From DATFVA01 sp963832715 (GTDB lineage Bacteria > Bacteroidota > Ignavibacteria > Ignavibacteriales > Ignavibacteriaceae), in assembly GCA_963832715.1 (NCBI GenBank), contig CAWHVB010000005.1:715436-779435 (forward strand): 64,000 bases of DNA. Reading direction: 5' to 3'. The position numbers and the translations under genes were made by a program. The notes beneath the pieces are model-generated. The model searched no databases, had not been told where the DNA came from, and was given only the letters and a program-made list of their open reading frames with translations. Numbering within the stretch: the stretch's first letter is position 1; every line of letters starts with the position of its first letter. Below are positions 61,056-64,000 of this stretch, one piece after another.

Positions 61056-62066
61056 ATGAAAAACATTTTAGTTACCGGCGGAGCCGGATTTATCGGCAGC
61101 AACTTCATCAATTACGTCCTCGGGGAGCATAAGGATTATAGGATTATTAACCTGGATAAGCTTACCTACGCAGGCAACCTTGAAAACCTTGTGCAATGTG
61201 AAGATAACCCTGACTTCAATTTTGTAAAAGGAGATATCTGTAATTCCGAATTGGTTGGATATCTGTTTGAAAAATTTGATATCCGGTACGTCATCAATTT
61301 TGCTGCAGAATCTCACGTCGACAGGAGCATCCTCGGCTCAGAAATTTTTTACAGAACTAATGTAATGGGTACAAATGTTCTGCTGGAGATTTCACGCCGA
61401 TACGGTGTAGAAAAGTTTCTGCAGGTGTCTACTGACGAAGTTTATGGAAGTCTTGGTAAAGAAGGATTATTTACAGAAAATACACCGCTTTCTCCAAATA
61501 GTCCTTATTCCTCCAGCAAAGCAGCCGCTGATATGATGGCGCTTGCGTTCTACCATACATACGGCATGCCGGTTGTAGTAACCCGCTGTTCTAATAACTA
61601 CGGCCCTTACCAGTTTCCTGAAAAACTCATCCCGCTTATGATCTTAAATAGCCTCGGTGGAAGAAAACTGCCTGTGTACGGCGACGGTATGAATGTACGC
61701 GACTGGATATTCGTAGACGATCATAACAGGGCAATTGATATGGTATTCGATAAAGGACGTCCCGGTGAAATCTATAATATAGGTGCATCCAATGAATTGC
61801 CTAACATCGAGATCGTTAAGCTCATTTTAAATTATTTGAATAAACCCGAAACTCTGATCGAATATGTCAAAGATCGTCCCGGTCACGATAGAAGATATGC
61901 AATCGACTCAGCTAAGATAAGGAATGAATTGGGCTGGGAACCTTTATTTACTTTTGAGGATGCAATCGGAAAAACTATTGACTGGTACCTCCGGAACGAG
62001 ACCTGGTGGCAACGGATACTCTCAGGTGATTACCAGGATTATTACAAGCTGCAGTATCAACTCTGA
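61056..62066 (+). CDS. rfbB: dTDP-glucose 4,6-dehydratase
   Basis: 336 residues from ATG 61056 (MKNILVTGGAGFIGSNFINY). GGAGFIG binds NAD; FAAESHVDRSI, VSTDEVYGSLG, YSSSKAAADMM with the catalytic Tyr-Lys, and SNNYGPYQFPEKLIPLMI are diagnostic of RfbB/RmlB. It converts dTDP-glucose to dTDP-4-keto-6-deoxyglucose for O-antigen or capsule sugars. The polysaccharide export gene follows after 33 bp. Confidence 0.95.
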   Translation: MKNILVTGGAGFIGSNFINYVLGEHKDYRIINLDKLTYAGNLENLVQCEDNPDFNFVKGDICNSELVGYLFEKFDIRYVINFAAESHVDRSILGSEIFYRTNVMGTNVLLEISRRYGVEKFLQVSTDEVYGSLGKEGLFTENTPLSPNSPYSSSKAAADMMALAFYHTYGMPVVVTRCSNNYGPYQFPEKLIPLMILNSLGGRKLPVYGDGMNVRDWIFVDDHNRAIDMVFDKGRPGEIYNIGASNELPNIEIVKLILNYLNKPETLIEYVKDRPGHDRRYAIDSAKIRNELGWEPLFTFEDAIGKTIDWYLRNETWWQRILSGDYQDYYKLQYQL

Positions 62067-62099
62067 AATAAATTAAGATAAATAACGGAAGAATAATTA

Positions 62100-62936
62100 A
62101 TGAAAAAAGTTTTAGGCGTATTAGTGTTTTTTATTTTTATTGCAGGCGCTAATGCTCAGATGGATAATAACCTGAACCTTAACAACAATAATATACTCCA
62201 GATGGGAGCTATTAGCGTTACCATCGGAGGTGAATTTGTTGCTACCGGAACATTTCCTGCATTGATAACTGAACGCGTTGATGCATTCATTACCAGAATG
62301 TATGACCAGGCAGCGCAGGGAATCACAAAAACAACTAATGACCCGGCCCTTCTTGAGCAGCTGCAGAAGAAATTGGATAACTATGTGCTTCGTAATATAA
62401 CCCTGATTCGGTCTACTGGAGAGGTACTGCATCTTGATTTACAAAAGTTCAGGCTTAATGGAGATTTTGCGAATAATCCCTACTTGAAAAATGATGATGT
62501 CATTATATTTCCCCAGCCTGACCTCGAACATAATTCCTTTACCGTATCCGGTGCCGTTAATAACCCTGGAAAATATTTCTTTGTTGAAGGAGATCGTCTC
62601 CAGGATGCACTTGAACTAGCTCAGGGAGTTAACAAAGCCTATGAAAATATTGATAGCGTTGAGATCCATCGTCTGAATTACGATGGAAACCAAATAAGCG
62701 TTATCCGAACAGATTTAAATAGCAACCCGCCGCTCGAAAGAGGAGACGGTATCATAGTGGTAGCAAAAGAATCTCAGAAGAAAGGCTTCAGCGTAATTGT
62801 ATCCGGTGAAGTGAACAATCCCGGCAGAATCCCCGTCACAAAAAACAATACCACTATCAGAGAAGTAATACAAAAAGCCGGCGGCTTTAAACAGGATGCT
62901 TCGTTAAGAAGATCGAAGTTATTTACCGGGACGTAG
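62100..62936 (+). CDS. 5' part of a frame-interrupted SLBB polysaccharide-export protein
   Basis: 278 codons: signal peptide (FIAGANAQ), an N-terminal polysaccharide-export domain (about 35-145, with VRNITLIRSTGEVLHLDLQKF-like strands) and two SLBB repeats (FTVSGAVNNPGKYFFVEGD and VIVSGEVNNPGRIPVTKNN). After RRSKLFTG the reading stops at TAG 62934. Removing one base at 62928-62931 continues it into RSLPLLLEHYYG of the next frame. This is the Wza/KpsD-like class that carries capsule or exopolysaccharide through the outer membrane. Confidence 0.8.
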   Translation: MKKVLGVLVFFIFIAGANAQMDNNLNLNNNNILQMGAISVTIGGEFVATGTFPALITERVDAFITRMYDQAAQGITKTTNDPALLEQLQKKLDNYVLRNITLIRSTGEVLHLDLQKFRLNGDFANNPYLKNDDVIIFPQPDLEHNSFTVSGAVNNPGKYFFVEGDRLQDALELAQGVNKAYENIDSVEIHRLNYDGNQISVIRTDLNSNPPLERGDGIIVVAKESQKKGFSVIVSGEVNNPGRIPVTKNNTTIREVIQKAGGFKQDASLRRSKLFTGT

Positions 62937-62943
62937 TCTCCCC

Positions 62944-63540
62944 TTGCTGCTGGAACATTATTACGGTCTCGATTTAAAGACGTACCCTGACGTACTGGAT
63001 GATAAATTATTAAGTTTTTTATTACGCTTTCAGAATGGAATGATGATGAGGATGTCGAATATAGATGAGATGGACTCCAGTTATTTCTTAATGGAAAATG
63101 ATTTAAGAATTTTGCTTGGAAGCGGACCGGTTGATTTTACAAAATTAGATGATACCACATCGAATGTATCTGATTATATTGTGAATGACGGGGATGTCAT
63201 AATTATTCCTCGGAAAGAAAGTACGGTAGAAGTTTTCGGGCAGGTAGCTGAACCCGGGAAAGTAAATTATGTAGAAGGTAAGAATTATGAATATTATATA
63301 AAAGAAGCAGGCGGAAAAGGTGAATACGCCAGGGATGATATTATGCTTATTAAGGCGGTCACCCGCGAATGGATTCCAATTGATGATGACAGGGCTGTAA
63401 TAGAAGAGGGAGATTATATTTATGTACCGAGAACATTGGCTAAATCTTTTATTTATTATGTCAAAACTACTAGCATCTTTTTAAGTATAGTCGGAAGCCT
63501 TGCTACCATAGCGCTTCTTGTCGTTAATCTCACCAAGTAA
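62944..63540 (+). CDS. 3' part of the SLBB polysaccharide-export protein
   Basis: 198 codons from a TTG with no ribosome site; better read as the continuation of 62100-62936. It has a third SLBB repeat (VEVFGQVAEPGKVNYVEGK) and ends in a transmembrane helix (KTTSIFLSIVGSLATIALLVV), unusual for soluble Wza but seen in some larger SLBB proteins of the phylum. The combined protein would have about 480 residues. Confidence 0.75.
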   Translation: MLLEHYYGLDLKTYPDVLDDKLLSFLLRFQNGMMMRMSNIDEMDSSYFLMENDLRILLGSGPVDFTKLDDTTSNVSDYIVNDGDVIIIPRKESTVEVFGQVAEPGKVNYVEGKNYEYYIKEAGGKGEYARDDIMLIKAVTREWIPIDDDRAVIEEGDYIYVPRTLAKSFIYYVKTTSIFLSIVGSLATIALLVVNLTK

Positions 63541-63557
63541 TATTAAAAGTTAGTAGC

Positions 63558-63589
63558 CCGGAAAGGTGATTAATCAGTCACCTTTCCGG
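63558..63589. terminator. Strong hairpin after the SLBB gene, probable terminator
   Basis: A perfect 12-bp stem (CCGGAAAGGTGA / TCACCTTTCCGG) with an 8-nt loop lies 18 bp after the stop. Only ATTTGC follows, so the T-tract is weak; it may act as a terminator or an mRNA stabiliser. Confidence 0.55.
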
Positions 63590-64000
63590 ATTTGCTGTAA
63601 GAATTTTTTCTTAAGTATTTCTAATTTCTATTTAAAGAAATATATTTGTGTAGTTTTAATTCCATTACTGTTTTATAATAATGTTCTTTGTTAGGTTTTT
63701 ATAAAATGCATTCCGGTTTCAAATAGAAACCCCGGCATTTTTAAGTTTTTCATCTCAATTGTTTTTTCGTCGTTTACTAACCCGTTGAAAATCCTATTAT
63801 AAATCTCTTTCGGCCTTCTGTCGGCCATCAAACGGCCTCCAACAGGCGCATAAACACGAGGTACCTGCGGTATTAAATCTTCTATTGCAGTAAACAAAAA
63901 CAGGTATCAAAACAACAGATCGGACTGAGAAATCCATTAAGCAGAAAGATTCAGGAAGAAAAAACATTTTAAAAACAGCTGAAAACTTGACATTCTTGAT
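63590..64000. other. Right-end stretch without a supported gene
   Basis: 411 bases with no convincing gene. A minus-strand frame of 68 codons (63691-63897, TTG start) has no ribosome site and no recognisable similarity. Short inverted motifs built on GGCCG occur near 63812-63836. Confidence 0.45.

Noticed and set aside
63691..63897. Minus-strand 68-codon frame near the right end
   Set aside because: TTG start, no ribosome site, no signal or domain, and surrounding sequence looks non-coding.
1..64000. tRNA genes, CRISPR arrays, prophage, defence islands and transposases
   Set aside because: I looked for TTCRA-type T-loops with acceptor stems, regularly spaced direct repeats of 25-40 bp, integrases and transposases and saw none. 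A covariance-model scan would settle the tRNA question.

Overview
The window looks like a chromosomal segment of an Ignavibacteria-type bacterium in the Bacteroidota/Chlorobiota group. Two secreted proteins end in a type IX secretion sorting domain with the NYPNPFNP signature. The Mrp-type ATPase lacks its usual CxxC, as I recall for Bacteroidota homologues. LytTR two-component genes, a DUF1460 protein and Omp85, SLBB and SurA-like envelope proteins fit the same group. Shine-Dalgarno sites of GGAGG type are common, TTG starts are frequent, and a few sigma-70-like promoters can be seen. The taxon is inferred from these traits only. I see no tRNA, rRNA, CRISPR array, transposase or phage genes.

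Left part (1-24 kb). A four-gene minus-strand operon (GlcNAc/MurNAc-type kinase, AmpG-like permease, lipoprotein serine hydrolase, GH3 hexosaminidase cut by the window edge) looks like peptidoglycan-fragment recycling. It is followed by a PLP aminotransferase/desulfurase-like gene, a cytidylate-kinase-like gene, a frame-broken outer-membrane protein, and an acylating aldehyde dehydrogenase with a tail resembling a microcompartment-targeting peptide. Next come a LiaF-like/LytS/LytTR signalling operon, a lipoprotein flanked by two identical 85-bp repeats, an envelope protein with TGACA repeats upstream, an M1 peptidase, a TrmB-like regulator, a frame-broken Asp-box protein with a T9SS tail, and a ClC channel.

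Middle (24-44 kb). metG, a T9SS subtilase, three consecutive SurA/PpiC-type isomerase genes and a MoxR ATPase come first. A VOC protein gene overlaps a gene for a helical-repeat domain fused to rifampin ADP-ribosyltransferase (Arr). On the minus strand are an AI-2E-type permease, a NifU C-terminal domain protein, Mrp, polyphosphate kinase, a deoxyhypusine-synthase-like enzyme and an epimerase.

Right part (44-64 kb). A core block encodes L13-S9-S2-EF-Ts, then UMP kinase and ribosome recycling factor, with clear terminators. Then come an L,D-transpeptidase-fold protein whose catalytic Cys is Ser, a lipoprotein, a frame-broken Omp85 protein, YicC-Gmk-RpoZ-CoaBC-UDG, DnaB, a DUF1460 protein, endonuclease IV, and the start of a polysaccharide locus (RmlD-like, RfbB, SLBB export protein).

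Most unexpected: five genes for exported proteins each appear interrupted by a shift of the same sense (+1), while the housekeeping genes are intact. Three unrelated intergenic spacers carry direct repeats with an 11-bp period. The strongest single-protein oddities are the helical-repeat-Arr fusion and the Cys-to-Ser L,D-transpeptidase homologue.
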